Shown: positions 9,068 to 18,936, counted from the first letter of the stretch. The stretch: 62,281 bases of DNA from Bacteroidota bacterium (GCA_018970395.1 JAGWWM010000012.1:1-62281), one strand, 5' to 3'. The notes: a model not told the origin generated them from the sequence alone. A program made the numbers and translations.

Positions 9068-10600
9068 TTAATATAGATTAAACGCAATCGTAGGCAGTTT
9101 TCGTGTGGTTCCATCCGGACCAACTGCTGTAATCTCATCCAATACCACTGTAGTGCCCGGCTTACAACGATTAATTAAATCCTGAACGGCATCAAATGAC
9201 CCACCTCTGATACCAGGTTTAATACCAGGAGCTTCATTAAATCCGGCACCAGTTGCATAGAAGGTATAACTTGTAATATCATATTTAACCCCTTCAAAAA
9301 CGAAATCTTTTAAATCAGCACGAATACCCATTTGTGCCTTAAACTCATTGGTTCGAATTCTTCCTCCTGTGCTTTGGCCTACCATAGGAGTTGGACTAGG
9401 TACTGACTTAACTCTGAATGAGAAAACTGCAGTTTTTCCATCTGCATTTACTGTTACATCCGCTTTCCCTGGAGTAGTGGGAGATGCGATATAGCGACCT
9501 GGCGCAACTTTTCTCAATGTACCATTATTGATACTTGCTGTTACTTTCTCGTCTCCAACATTTCCACCTGAAATGGCAAGTTCATTTTCAAGGCCAATAT
9601 AAAGCACTTTAACTTTTTCCGCACTAACGAAAGCCCCAGTAGGAACACCAACGGTATAATCAATCTTCAACTCTTTTACCTGGTCTTTACCATCCTGATC
9701 CTTATATTGAATTTTAACAGGAACAGAACCACTTGAATTACCTACATTAGTCTTAAAGACAGAGATTCCTTCATCATTCATAGGGATATTTCTTCCCCCG
9801 ATTGTTATAATGGGTTTTACATTTTTACTGAAAGCGCCTATACCGGCTGAGATTTGCAACTCTTGACCCGGGAAAAGGTAGGTAGAATTGGCGCCAACGA
9901 TAGGCGCATAGGTATCAAATCTAACAACTACTTCACCAACCTTATTGTGGAATTCTGTAACGATTTTGTTTTCCGTCGTCTTAACATCATTTTGAAATTT
10001 ACTAAGCAATGTTAAAGCTGCCACCGTTGGAGTCATATGAAAGTAGGCGTAAGCCCAGGTAACATTTCCTAATTTTTTACCGGAGAGCTTAGGAATTGAC
10101 ATATCAATAGGCAATTTATCCTTTAAAAGTGCACCTACTTCTGGATCAAGGGCAAGAATTTTCTTTTTATACTCATCTAATCTTGATCTTAATTTCTCTC
10201 CCTCTCCCTCTGTATCCATTACACGGGTCGAAGCATCAATATTTTCTTCGCCAAACTTTTGCTCCGGATCATCTATTTTGAGACCTGCAGCAATTTTTAT
10301 TTTTTGTTTAACTTCATCAATCGCATCATACACTTCTTTAGTCAATTTTATAGCCTCTTGTGCCTTTGGCATCCATATTTTGGCTTTTTCGGCTGACCCC
10401 GGATCGGCTAATTTTTCTTCAAAGGAGGCCATGATGGTTTGTGTGGAGTTATTTACAACACGGTTGGTTGATATTAAACTGTTATCTACTACCTTGAAGG
10501 CGTTGATAATCTCTACTGATACGTTGAGGGCCAGCAGGGCGGTCAACACCAAATACATCAGGTTGATCATCTTCTGCCGGGGCTCTTTGGGTAATGACAT
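9068..10600 (-). CDS. gldM: Gliding motility / type IX secretion motor protein GldM
   Basis: GldM (PorM) spans the inner membrane with one N-terminal helix and reaches across the periplasm, passing motor energy from GldL to the GldK/N ring. The 510-residue protein starts with the family signature PRQKMINLMYLVLTALLAL, which is the membrane helix, followed by a helical domain and several beta-rich periplasmic domains (about 220-510). Length fits the family. It lies between gldL (59 bp gap) and gldN (11 bp gap). Together with GldL it is expected to form the proton-driven rotary motor. Confidence 0.96.
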   Translation of the reverse strand: MSLPKEPRQKMINLMYLVLTALLALNVSVEIINAFKVVDNSLISTNRVVNNSTQTIMASFEEKLADPGSAEKAKIWMPKAQEAIKLTKEVYDAIDEVKQKIKIAAGLKIDDPEQKFGEENIDASTRVMDTEGEGEKLRSRLDEYKKKILALDPEVGALLKDKLPIDMSIPKLSGKKLGNVTWAYAYFHMTPTVAALTLLSKFQNDVKTTENKIVTEFHNKVGEVVVRFDTYAPIVGANSTYLFPGQELQISAGIGAFSKNVKPIITIGGRNIPMNDEGISVFKTNVGNSSGSVPVKIQYKDQDGKDQVKELKIDYTVGVPTGAFVSAEKVKVLYIGLENELAISGGNVGDEKVTASINNGTLRKVAPGRYIASPTTPGKADVTVNADGKTAVFSFRVKSVPSPTPMVGQSTGGRIRTNEFKAQMGIRADLKDFVFEGVKYDITSYTFYATGAGFNEAPGIKPGIRGGSFDAVQDLINRCKPGTTVVLDEITAVGPDGTTRKLPTIAFNLY

Positions 10601-10659
10601 GAGTTTCTAATTTTTGGTTTTAGTCTGTTTCAATAAATAGCATGGGTGAATACTCGTAT

Positions 10660-11406
10660 TTATCTTGCCTGCATGGCATTGATCATATTACCATAGATAT
10701 TATTGAGCGCACCTAAATTCTTCGCCAATGTAGAAATCTGCTCATGTGCTTTTTTAGCATCATCTACACTTCCTTGCATTGCTTCAGAAGCCTGAGCGAG
10801 ATTGCCATAAAATTTATTCATCACTTTAAGATGATTGTTAGTGTCTTGTAATTCCAGCTCGTAAATAGTATTCAATGACCCCAGGTTTTTAGTCATAGCT
10901 TGTACTTGTTCGTGGAACTGTTTGGTACTTTCTGCTGCTGCATTGAAAGAAGAAACGTTGGCGGTCGCTTGCTGATAAGCATCTTTCATTCCAGAAAGTA
11001 CTCCTGCTGCTTCTTTTGCTTTTGAACCTAATTCTCCGGTAGATTTTACTACATCAGACACATCTTTAATGCCTCCTACAGTAGCATTCAGTTTTTGAAA
11101 GTTATCGCTCAATCCACGTAAAGTAGTTGGAGTAATGTCAGCATCTTTCATCATTTTATCCAAAGCTGCAACACCCGGCGCACCTGCTGCCGCAGGAGCT
11201 GGCCCATGTTCAGAAAGACCGTGACCTTTAGTCGCTAGATAAGCGTAAACCAAAAATATGCCGGCTTCCGTTAGAAGCCCAATCGTCAACATAATGTCTG
11301 CAAATGACAGGTGAAGAATTTTTGCCCATGCTCCGAAGATTACAACTGCTGCCCCTGCGGATACAATTACGTTTGTGATTTTTTCAGTGGATTGAGAAAT
11401 TGCCAT
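10660..11406 (-). CDS. gldL: Gliding motility / type IX secretion motor protein GldL
   Basis: GldL (PorL) is the proton-channel partner of GldM. The 248-residue product has two N-terminal membrane helices (about residues 10-30 and 35-58), with the expected glutamate in the second (TIGLLTEAGIFLVYAY), then a cytoplasmic helical region. In that region a segment is duplicated: QAMTKNLGSLNTIYELEL near 165-185 resembles STLAKNLGALNNIYGNMI near the end. It sits 72 bp after gldK. Confidence 0.95.
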   Translation of the reverse strand: MAISQSTEKITNVIVSAGAAVVIFGAWAKILHLSFADIMLTIGLLTEAGIFLVYAYLATKGHGLSEHGPAPAAAGAPGVAALDKMMKDADITPTTLRGLSDNFQKLNATVGGIKDVSDVVKSTGELGSKAKEAAGVLSGMKDAYQQATANVSSFNAAAESTKQFHEQVQAMTKNLGSLNTIYELELQDTNNHLKVMNKFYGNLAQASEAMQGSVDDAKKAHEQISTLAKNLGALNNIYGNMINAMQAR

Positions 11407-11478
11407 AAATTTTGATTTAAAAAATAGTGGTTGATTGATTATTTCACCTACGGTGAAGAATTTTGAATAAAAAAATTA

Positions 11479-12747
11479 TTATTTTCCGGGAACTGTAGCA
11501 GGAAGATCAATAACACAACGGAATCCAATGTATGATTTCGCAGTATCCTGATACTCGTAAGTCCTTGTACTGGTTTGTAAGAAGTATCCCACATCTTTCC
11601 AACTTCCTCCTCTTACAACTTTACGTCTCATACGGGGAGGATCGCTTTTTTTAGCATTGTAACGGATGTCAGGATTCATATCATGTGAAAAGTTATAAGC
11701 TCCTTCATAATAAAGAGAACCTGTCCACTCCGCAACATTTCCTGCCATGTTATATAAACCGAAATCATTGGGCCAATAGGCGTCCGCACGAACCGTGTAA
11801 AATCCTCCGTCTTCAGGATAATTACCGCGCCCGGGTTTAAAATTGGCCATAATACAACCCTTACGATTTCTCAAATAATAATTACCCCAAGGGAACATCG
11901 CCTGAGACCTGCCTCCTCTGGCAGCGTATTCCCATTCAGCTTCGGTAGGAAGACGAAAACTTGATTCAGTAGAAAAACCTCTGGACTCTAAAAAAGAATT
12001 TAAATAACGTGTCCTCCAGTTACAAAATGCAGTAGCTTGCTCCCAATTTACCCCAACTACAGGATAATTGACAAAGGCAGGGTGAGCAAAATAACGAACA
12101 CTCATCGGCTCATTGTAGCTGTAAGAAAAGTCACGAACCCAAACAAGAGTATCAGGATATACTTTAACCGCATTCTTAATGATATATTTTGAACGAGGTT
12201 CATTGGGCTTACGGTAGGCAGCCGCTTTGTAGTCCACATACTCCTCCTGATAAATCAGTTTATCAGGATCAATTTCAATTCTATTCATTAAACGATCATC
12301 AGGAGACAACATCATTTGTCCTAACTTCTCATTGATATTTTTCTCTCTCCAGATACCTGCCATTCTTTTTTTATCCAGACTGCCGGTTTTGGGATCCTTG
12401 TAATCTAATATGGTTGCTGCAATAGAGTCACGTACCCAATTCACAAATTGCCTGTACTCGCTATTGGTTATTTCAGTTACGTCCATCCAAAATCCCATGA
12501 TAGAAGTCTGACGATTTCTGGATGTGTAGGCATAGTTGATATCCTCATCGCTGGGGCCCATGTGAAAAGTACCCTGAGGAATTGATATCATTCCATAAGG
12601 ACGATTCAACCCGGGACGAGAAGTCGGCAAAGCTCCCACAAGCTGACCATTACCAGCCGCCATTTGTGAAGCATTTCCACCGCCACAACCTACCAGAGCT
12701 AAAGCACCTGATACAATAGCAATAAAACTTAAGATTTGGTTCTTCAT
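11479..12747 (-). CDS. gldK: Gliding motility / type IX secretion lipoprotein GldK
   Basis: GldK (PorK) is the outer membrane lipoprotein that forms the large periplasmic T9SS ring with GldN. The 422-residue product has a lipobox LVGC with Cys21, then a formylglycine-generating-enzyme-like fold (MISIPQGTFHMGPSDED, FWMDVTEITNSEYRQFV, FRLPTEAEWEYAARGG, VVRGGSWKD). I start at ATG 12747 because it places the signal peptide correctly; the frame is open to 12783. It is the first gene of the gld operon and has a long leader, with a promoter-like element at 12901. Confidence 0.96.
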   Translation of the reverse strand: MKNQILSFIAIVSGALALVGCGGGNASQMAAGNGQLVGALPTSRPGLNRPYGMISIPQGTFHMGPSDEDINYAYTSRNRQTSIMGFWMDVTEITNSEYRQFVNWVRDSIAATILDYKDPKTGSLDKKRMAGIWREKNINEKLGQMMLSPDDRLMNRIEIDPDKLIYQEEYVDYKAAAYRKPNEPRSKYIIKNAVKVYPDTLVWVRDFSYSYNEPMSVRYFAHPAFVNYPVVGVNWEQATAFCNWRTRYLNSFLESRGFSTESSFRLPTEAEWEYAARGGRSQAMFPWGNYYLRNRKGCIMANFKPGRGNYPEDGGFYTVRADAYWPNDFGLYNMAGNVAEWTGSLYYEGAYNFSHDMNPDIRYNAKKSDPPRMRRKVVRGGSWKDVGYFLQTSTRTYEYQDTAKSYIGFRCVIDLPATVPGK

Positions 12748-12900
12748 TGCATAAATTTTAAAGATGGACATATAGTGATGCAATTATCTGTTTAACTTTT
12801 TCGTGTGTTGAATGAAAACGAAAATAATTTTCAATTATTGTAAAAAATTAAATAATTTGTAAATATACTGAATGTTTTAAAACAAACAATCATTATCGTT

Positions 12901-12931
12901 GCAAATATAGAAAAGCAAAACATCTTAACAA
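12901..12931 (-). promoter_or_regulatory. Probable gldKLMN promoter
   Basis: Minus strand: TATATTTGC (12909-12901) matches TAnnTTTGC, with TTG at 12931-12929 and 19 nt between them, which is the Bacteroidota spacing. Transcription would start near 12897, leaving about a 150-nt untranslated leader before gldK at 12747. Confidence 0.55.
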
Positions 12932-13046
12932 GTTTTTTCTTAAAAATTAAGGGTAAGTACTAAGATGCTGATTCTCAATGAAATTAGCAGTAATACTACC
13001 ACTAAACCCCTGATTTAGTACAGAAATGAGCATGAAAAAAGAGGAA

Positions 13047-13832
13047 TTATTTTTTCTCAGAACCTAAAAATAGGGCAATTGCCGCCGCCATGCTGGGAAT
13101 CTGCGGCTCAGGAGCTTTGATCGAAAGTTGAAGCCCTGCCTCTACAACAGCCTTAACAGTCCCAGCTCCAAAAGCACCAATCAATGTATTTTGCTGCGTA
13201 TAATTTGGTATGTTTTCAAACAAACTTTTAACGCCGCTTGAAGTAAAAAAACAAATCAAGTCAAAATTCCCCTGCTCCACTACCTTTCTGATATCATTGC
13301 TAACGGTTTTATACATTACCGGCAAGTCAAAAACACACTCCTCTGCTCTGAGCATTGCTACAATTTCATTGTCAGCATGATCGCTGCACGGAAATAAAAA
13401 CCTTTCGTTATTCTTATGTTTTAGAATCACCTCAACCAATCGTTTATTGGAGCCATCCACCCCAAAAAAAACTTTCCGCTTTCTGTACAAAATAAATTTT
13501 TGCAGATATAAAGCTACCGACTCTGATATGCAGAAATATTTACTCTCCTGAGAAACAGTTATCCTCATCTCATCAACAAGGCGGAAAAAATGATCAATAG
13601 CATGTCTGCTGGTAAATATGTAAGAACTATAAGTCTGAATCTCGATTTTCTGCTTTCTGAATTCCTTGGAAGTTACACCCTCAATTCGGATAAAGGGTTG
13701 AAAAGTGATGCTAAGGTTGTATTTCTTTTCCAAATCGAAATAAGGCGATTTCTCCGATTCTGGCTTGGGTTGTGTAATCAGAATCTTGCTGACGGCAGGT
13801 GATTTAATCTGATTCCGACCTTTTTTCTCCAT
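13047..13832 (-). CDS. hemD: Uroporphyrinogen-III synthase family protein
   Basis: HemD closes hydroxymethylbilane to uroporphyrinogen III in tetrapyrrole synthesis. Sequence conservation in this family is poor; the call rests on the 261-residue length, the two-lobed pattern and typical phrases: ILITQPKPE at the start, YIFTSRHAIDHFF, and near the C-terminus DLICFFTSSGVKSLFE with IGAFGAGTVKAVVEAG. It sits between gldK and a DUF4271 gene, an arrangement I associate with Bacteroidota. Other hem genes of the pathway are not adjacent. A divergent HemD-like protein with another role cannot be excluded. Confidence 0.82.
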   Translation of the reverse strand: MEKKGRNQIKSPAVSKILITQPKPESEKSPYFDLEKKYNLSITFQPFIRIEGVTSKEFRKQKIEIQTYSSYIFTSRHAIDHFFRLVDEMRITVSQESKYFCISESVALYLQKFILYRKRKVFFGVDGSNKRLVEVILKHKNNERFLFPCSDHADNEIVAMLRAEECVFDLPVMYKTVSNDIRKVVEQGNFDLICFFTSSGVKSLFENIPNYTQQNTLIGAFGAGTVKAVVEAGLQLSIKAPEPQIPSMAAAIALFLGSEKK

Positions 13833-13848
13833 GTTTTGGAAAATTTTT

Positions 13849-13857
13849 GCAAAAGTA
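13849..13857 (-). promoter_or_regulatory. hemD promoter -7 element
   Basis: Minus strand TACTTTTGC matches TAnnTTTGC and ends 16 nt before the hemD ATG at 13832. No well-spaced -33 box is evident. Confidence 0.45.
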
Positions 13858-13868
13858 GGAATAAATGA

Positions 13869-14762
13869 TTACAAAATTTCCATCAATAGCTTGTAAATCA
13901 ATAACAAGGGCAGTATTTCAGCGGCTGTTAAATAAAGAAAATAGGTAAGCCATTTTAACTTCAACTCTCCCGACAGGGTTTGATACGCCCTTAAAAACCG
14001 AAAAACAAACAAAAAAGCAATCAAAACTACTGAAAGTGTTATAAAAACCTCCTTTACCGTTCCGACACCAAAAGCAATTCCTGCCAGCAAGGGAAGTAAT
14101 AATAGCCCGATAAATTTATTCGTGAGAAAAATAACAAATAAATACAGACGAGCCGCCTTTGAGACCTGAAATGCCCATCCTAAAAAACGAACGAATAATT
14201 GTTTGAATCCATATACCACTAACAATACTCCAACTGTAGTAAGTGGCAAATACAACCTGGGTAAGGTAAAAGATAGTTGATAATACTCGGACAATAAAAA
14301 CAGATACGCGCCGGATGCCAGAAAAAAAAGAAGATCATAGAGCATTGCAGGAATCACAGAATGAGAAAGCTGCTCCCTAATCTGATTGACCCTTAAAGTG
14401 GATTGAAAATAAAACCTGAAAATATCCGAGGAGTACCTAGGATATGAAACACGAATAATTCCAAAAAATAAAAACAACAATAACAGATAGTAAAAAATAA
14501 AATCCTGTCCGCTCTCCTCCCTTTCCCGCTGTAAAAAAAACCATCCTGGCGTGTCTATATCGAGCAAGCTCCGCTTCAACACCAATACCCTGGCAGAATC
14601 GGGGGTAACCAACAATATCTTTTCCTTCAACAAAGAATCTGTGGAAACAGTATCAAAGGCAATTCGCTCTTTTGGCATAAGGGTATCTTTCGAGCGTGGA
14701 TTAACCTGTGCCTGAGCGATCGATAAAAGCAATAAGAATATGAATAGAAAAAAGCCCCTCAT
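13869..14762 (-). CDS. DUF4271 domain-containing membrane protein
   Basis: This 297-residue protein has a signal peptide (about 1-18, ending AQA), a periplasmic stretch of about 80 residues, and then seven or so hydrophobic segments from about residue 90 to the end. The layout and its place beside hemD fit the Bacteroidota DUF4271 family, whose function is unknown. I start at ATG 14762 (MRGFFLFIFLL), which begins the signal peptide directly; the frame is open to 14789. It lies 40 bp after the BamA-like gene and 36 bp before hemD. Confidence 0.8.
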   Translation of the reverse strand: MRGFFLFIFLLLLSIAQAQVNPRSKDTLMPKERIAFDTVSTDSLLKEKILLVTPDSARVLVLKRSLLDIDTPGWFFLQREREESGQDFIFYYLLLLFLFFGIIRVSYPRYSSDIFRFYFQSTLRVNQIREQLSHSVIPAMLYDLLFFLASGAYLFLLSEYYQLSFTLPRLYLPLTTVGVLLVVYGFKQLFVRFLGWAFQVSKAARLYLFVIFLTNKFIGLLLLPLLAGIAFGVGTVKEVFITLSVVLIAFLFVFRFLRAYQTLSGELKLKWLTYFLYLTAAEILPLLLIYKLLMEIL

Positions 14763-14802
14763 GAAGTTTTCAAAAATAAATAAATGCATGATACTTCCGG
14801 CA

Positions 14803-16620
14803 TCAGAAAAAATTAAAATACCCGAAATGAATTTTCATCTGTCGAGGATTAACCGGCAAGCCCTCCTCTTTCCCCAGCGCCAACGCGACATTAAATAAGC
14901 CGGCTTTCGTTTCAGTCGTTAGGCCGAGCCCCGTTCCTCCAAACCAACCCCTCGTCTGCATACCCGGCACCCGATTCTCCAACTTTGCCCCATCCGTAAA
15001 AAAATATAAATAACTGTTTTGCCCGGTCAACACCCGATACTCAGCGGTAAATACCGCATAAGCAGAAGCAAAAAAACGTTCATCATCAAAACCCCTCAAC
15101 AACTGAAAGCCTCCCAACTGAAACAATTCATTCCGAAACAAATTCGGACTTTCAATCCACCCCCCATTCAATGCAATTTTAAAAGCAGCTTGTCTTCCAA
15201 CACGAAAATATTTTGCCAGCACCGCATGTATGCGAAATGAATACGCTCGCTGAGGAACAGAATCATATAAGCGGTTGAAATCAAAAGGGGGAACGCCGGT
15301 TTTTGTGATACCCGTAATTTTATTGTTCTTGCGAATCCTTCGAATGCCCGCTATTGTTTGTAGCCTGATATCAAACCCTTTTCTGGGATTCATCCGATAA
15401 TCGGTATTCCACCATTCATAATCTAACCCTAACCCGGTAGTAGTTTGATCAATCTGCTCGGGCAATCGTTTTGTGCTGATTAAAGTCAAGGTGTCAATAT
15501 AATCAAGCGAGGTAATGAATTGCTGAAAAAATATTTTTCCGTTACGGTTTCCCCCCAAGGCATACTGAGCTCCCACCTGATACTGGATATTGATAAATGA
15601 ACTATCACGCTTATAACCCTCAAAGCCTGCTACTGCCCCCCAGGGAGAGCCCCATAAAAATGGCTGCCGAAACTGCATCCTCAGTCGGGGAGATTGAGGC
15701 TGTAATTGCTGAAAAATCATGCCTACTGTCTCCCCTTTCCCAAAACTATTCTTCAGCTGCAAATTAAAATCACCACTGATCTGAAGCCTTCCTGCACCTC
15801 TTGCGTCGGTCGTGGGCAAAAACCCGAGTAAGCCATTCACCTCACTGCATTTTTTTGATTTTACATACACATTCAACAAAGCCCCGGATCCCAAATAACT
15901 TAGATCTGAAGTCTGCTGCGGGCGGAGATAAGGCAACTGCAACAATTTTCCATCTACTTCCAGCAACTTCTTTTTCTGATAGGGCGACCCGTTTGGAATC
16001 TCCAGATATCGCTGCAAAAAAACATTCGAAATACGGGCATCTCCAAAAATCCGAATGCTGTCTATCCGATACAAAGGCCCTCTGTTGATTTGCAACACCG
16101 CATTAAAACGATTGTCTTCCAACTGAACACTATCCAGCAAAACAGCTGCAAACGGATATCCGCTATTCTCCAGTTGCCGAATGAGTTTTTCCTGTAAATC
16201 TTTGAATCCGAAATAATTTAATTCCCTGTCGGCAAATTGCTTTTCCCTCCACCCTGCCGCTTGCAATAAAGGAATATCCTCCTGACGCACTTGCAATTTT
16301 CCCCACTCATATTGCTTTCCAGCGAATAATCTTATCCTTGCCTGAATACTATCCATCAGAACCTTATCTACTGATGCGCCCAAAAAACCTTTGCTTTGTA
16401 ATAACAACGGGATTTGTTCAATATATTTTATACAATCCTCTTTTCCCTGAAACGCTTGTTGCAACACGGGCAACTGAACCGGTTTACTGCTATCCGCAAT
16501 ATCAATCTTCAAAACATAGTTTTGAGCGGACGATGACATGATCATTAACCATACACAGACATGCAAACCGCAAAATAATCTTACACAATGCCTCACAAAG
16601 CGATTAATTTTACCCTTCAT
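14803..16620 (-). CDS. BamA/TamA-family outer membrane protein
   Basis: A 605-residue Omp85-superfamily protein. It has a signal peptide (about 1-33, ending SSAQ), one or more POTRA-like domains (about 60-260, including YRIDSIRIFGDARISN), and a C-terminal 16-strand barrel (about 270-605). The barrel carries ELFQLGGFQLLRGFDDERFF, the lid-lock RGF motif of the superfamily, and ends in aromatic residues (FGYFNFF). It is shorter than BamA (five POTRA, about 800 residues), so it is more likely a TamA-like or accessory assembly factor. The start at ATG 16620 is only 13 bp from the divergent hemW start. Confidence 0.85.
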   Translation of the reverse strand: MKGKINRFVRHCVRLFCGLHVCVWLMIMSSSAQNYVLKIDIADSSKPVQLPVLQQAFQGKEDCIKYIEQIPLLLQSKGFLGASVDKVLMDSIQARIRLFAGKQYEWGKLQVRQEDIPLLQAAGWREKQFADRELNYFGFKDLQEKLIRQLENSGYPFAAVLLDSVQLEDNRFNAVLQINRGPLYRIDSIRIFGDARISNVFLQRYLEIPNGSPYQKKKLLEVDGKLLQLPYLRPQQTSDLSYLGSGALLNVYVKSKKCSEVNGLLGFLPTTDARGAGRLQISGDFNLQLKNSFGKGETVGMIFQQLQPQSPRLRMQFRQPFLWGSPWGAVAGFEGYKRDSSFINIQYQVGAQYALGGNRNGKIFFQQFITSLDYIDTLTLISTKRLPEQIDQTTTGLGLDYEWWNTDYRMNPRKGFDIRLQTIAGIRRIRKNNKITGITKTGVPPFDFNRLYDSVPQRAYSFRIHAVLAKYFRVGRQAAFKIALNGGWIESPNLFRNELFQLGGFQLLRGFDDERFFASAYAVFTAEYRVLTGQNSYLYFFTDGAKLENRVPGMQTRGWFGGTGLGLTTETKAGLFNVALALGKEEGLPVNPRQMKIHFGYFNFF

Positions 16621-16633
16621 AAATAATTCTCTT

Positions 16634-17770
16634 CTGGCCGGCATATATATTCATATCCCCTTTTGTAAACAAAGATGTCATTACTGCGACTTCCATTTCT
16701 CTACCAATTTACGCCATACAGACGAGCTGGTGACCACTCTCGGTAAAGAAATCAATTTGCAATACGAGCAAAACTACCTTGAATCGGCCAGCCTTGAAAC
16801 CATTTATTTCGGAGGCGGCACGCCCAGTATTTTATCCGTATCTGCTATTGAATATTTATTGGCTCGAATCCATCAAAACTGGACAGTCCTTGCCGACGCA
16901 GAAATTACCCTGGAAGCCAATCCGGACGATTTGAACGAAACATCGCTGCGTCATTGGAAATATGCCGGCATCAACCGGTTGAGTATTGGTATTCAATCTT
17001 TATATGAAGATGAACTGAAATGGATGCATCGCGCACACTCGGCAGCAGAAGCACTTACCGCACTCGATAAAGCCATGGATGCAGGATTTGAAAAACTTTC
17101 CGCAGACTTTATCTATGGAAGTCCACTGCTGACAGATGAACGATGGGCAGCTACGCTCGACTGGCTTACCGGGAAAAAAATCCCCCATGTATCCTGTTAC
17201 GCCCTCACTATTGAACCCAACACTGCGTTTGGAAAAAAACCGAGAACATCGACGATGGTAGAAGCAGAACAGGAACGACAACATCATCAGTTTATGATGT
17301 TGGTTGCCGAGATGGAAAAAGCAGGCTACGAACAATATGAGATCTCCAACTTTTCACTTCCGGGTAAAAGAAGCCGGCACAATACCGCCTATTGGGAAGG
17401 CAAACCATACTTAGGAATTGGCCCTTCCGCTCACTCCTACAATGGTCATTCCCGGCAATGGAATGTATCAAATAATCATGCGTATATGAAAGCGATTGGA
17501 GAAAACCGGATACCTGCGGAAATAGAAATACTTACTCCGCTGCAACAATTAAATGAATATTTGATGACTTCACTAAGAAGATCCTGCGGCTGTAACTTAA
17601 ATGAAATCGCGGAACGATGGGGAGAAATTTATGCAAGTAAAATTGAAGGAACTCTACCCGGCTACTTGGAAAAAGAGATGATGCAAATCAACGGAAAACA
17701 ATTCACCCTGACCCAGTATGGAAAATTATTTGCCGATAAAATAGCGTCAGAGCTTTTCTTTACAGATTGA
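16634..17770 (+). CDS. hemW: HemW, radical SAM heme chaperone (HemN-like)
   Basis: HemW is related to oxygen-independent coproporphyrinogen oxidase but acts as a heme chaperone in the bacteria where it was studied. The motif FCKQRCHYC gives the CX3CX2C iron-sulfur site at residues 11, 15 and 18, followed by FGGGTPSIL and SIGIQSLYEDELKWMHRAHS. Length is 378 residues from the conserved N-terminus. There is no ATG, GTG or TTG there: the codon aligned with the usual first Met is CTG at 16634, and the only upstream in-frame ATG is 16538, inside the divergent BamA-like gene. I place the start at CTG 16634 with reserve. Confidence 0.9.
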   Translation: MAGIYIHIPFCKQRCHYCDFHFSTNLRHTDELVTTLGKEINLQYEQNYLESASLETIYFGGGTPSILSVSAIEYLLARIHQNWTVLADAEITLEANPDDLNETSLRHWKYAGINRLSIGIQSLYEDELKWMHRAHSAAEALTALDKAMDAGFEKLSADFIYGSPLLTDERWAATLDWLTGKKIPHVSCYALTIEPNTAFGKKPRTSTMVEAEQERQHHQFMMLVAEMEKAGYEQYEISNFSLPGKRSRHNTAYWEGKPYLGIGPSAHSYNGHSRQWNVSNNHAYMKAIGENRIPAEIEILTPLQQLNEYLMTSLRRSCGCNLNEIAERWGEIYASKIEGTLPGYLEKEMMQINGKQFTLTQYGKLFADKIASELFFTD

Positions 17771-17796
17771 ATCAATCAACTTTTCTTCTCAGCGTT

Positions 17797-18237
17797 TTAG
17801 TGAGGCAATCTCTTAGCAAGCATTCCATAAACTTTGGTGCCTAAAAGAGCTGCACATAAAGGAATGATTATGATCAATGATCCATTGCCCAGTAGCGCAA
17901 ACAGCGGACCGGGACATGCGCCAGTCATTGCCCATCCAAAACCGAAGAGTAAGCCACCATATATATTCCCTTTCTGGAATTTTTTTGGGGTAATCGCAAT
18001 CGGCTCTCCATCCAGCGTTTTAATTTGTAATTTTTTAATCAGGAATAAAGAGAGCATGCCGGTAGCAATAGCAGATCCAATGACGCCAAACATGTGGAAG
18101 TTTTGCAGGCGAAACATTTCCTGAATGCGCCACCAGGATACCACTTCCGCTTTGATCAAAATAATCCCAAATAAAATTCCCAGTAACCAGAAACTGAATA
18201 GCCCGCCTTTATTGGATGATGGTTGATTCGTTTGCAT
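17797..18237 (-). CDS. YeeE/YedE-family (DUF6691) sulfur transporter, half unit
   Basis: A 146-residue protein with four hydrophobic segments and the motif GWAMTGACPGPLFALLG near residue 100, carrying the cysteine typical of YeeE/YedE thiosulfate-type transporters. It pairs with the gene 10 bp upstream (18248-18811), and the two halves together match one full transporter. Known members import thiosulfate or related sulfur species. The substrate here is inferred. It ends 26 bp from the convergent hemW stop. Confidence 0.85.
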   Translation of the reverse strand: MQTNQPSSNKGGLFSFWLLGILFGIILIKAEVVSWWRIQEMFRLQNFHMFGVIGSAIATGMLSLFLIKKLQIKTLDGEPIAITPKKFQKGNIYGGLLFGFGWAMTGACPGPLFALLGNGSLIIIIPLCAALLGTKVYGMLAKRLPH

Positions 18238-18247
18238 TTTGATTGAT

Positions 18248-18811
18248 TTAAAGCCGAAGAATAAAAGGTAAAATCAGGTTAGCCATTATGAATCCTCCTG
18301 CCATGAAACAAATGGTTGCAATAATGGAAGGTACTTCAAGATTGCTGATGCCCATAATCGAATGGCCGCTGGTACATCCGTCGGCATAACGCGTGCCAAA
18401 GCCAACAAAAAATCCACCTATCACCATCAGGATAAATCCTTTAATTGTTAACAACGATTCCCAGTTAAACAGATCCTGTGGAACCAGGTGCTGATAATCC
18501 TGTATGCCGTTCGTGCTCATTTGAGTTTTTAAATCTTCATGTACGATTATTTCATTAGGATTATTTAAAAGCAAGGCACAGAGCACCCCTCCGCACAACA
18601 ATCCAAAAGCAAAAGCAAGATTCCATTTTTCCTGTTTCCAATCGTATTTAAAAAAATCCGTTTTGCCCGGCATGCAGGCAGCACAGATATGCCGAAGTGA
18701 TGAAGAGATGCCCAATCTTTTATTGCCAATCAGCAAGAGCAGTGGCACCATGAGTCCAATCAAAGGACCGGCAACATACCAAGGCCAGGGTTGAGAAAGG
18801 AAGGAAGACAT
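18248..18811 (-). CDS. YeeE/YedE-family sulfur transporter, half unit
   Basis: The first gene of the split transporter, 187 residues, with about four to five hydrophobic segments and the motif [18 protein letters not shown] near residue 135, whose cysteine is the conserved YeeE/YedE residue. I start at ATG 18811 ([13 protein letters not shown]). The frame extends to 18934, but those codons cover a low-complexity intergenic repeat. It overlaps nothing and is followed after 10 bp by its partner. The pair probably moves thiosulfate or a similar sulfur compound inward; no sulfur-oxidation genes are adjacent. Confidence 0.85.
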   Translation of the reverse strand: MSSFLSQPWPWYVAGPLIGLMVPLLLLIGNKRLGISSSLRHICAACMPGKTDFFKYDWKQEKWNLAFAFGLLCGGVLCALLLNNPNEIIVHEDLKTQMSTNGIQDYQHLVPQDLFNWESLLTIKGFILMVIGGFFVGFGTRYADGCTSGHSIMGISNLEVPSIIATICFMAGGFIMANLILPFILRL

Positions 18812-18936
18812 GAGAGAGTTGAGAGTTAAAAGTTGAAAGTAAAAAGTAAAATTACAGATTTCATAGCAAACACCCCCCTCTCCTTTATACAACTTACAAC
18901 CCATTGCTGTCCGATAAAATATAATAGTAACCAACC

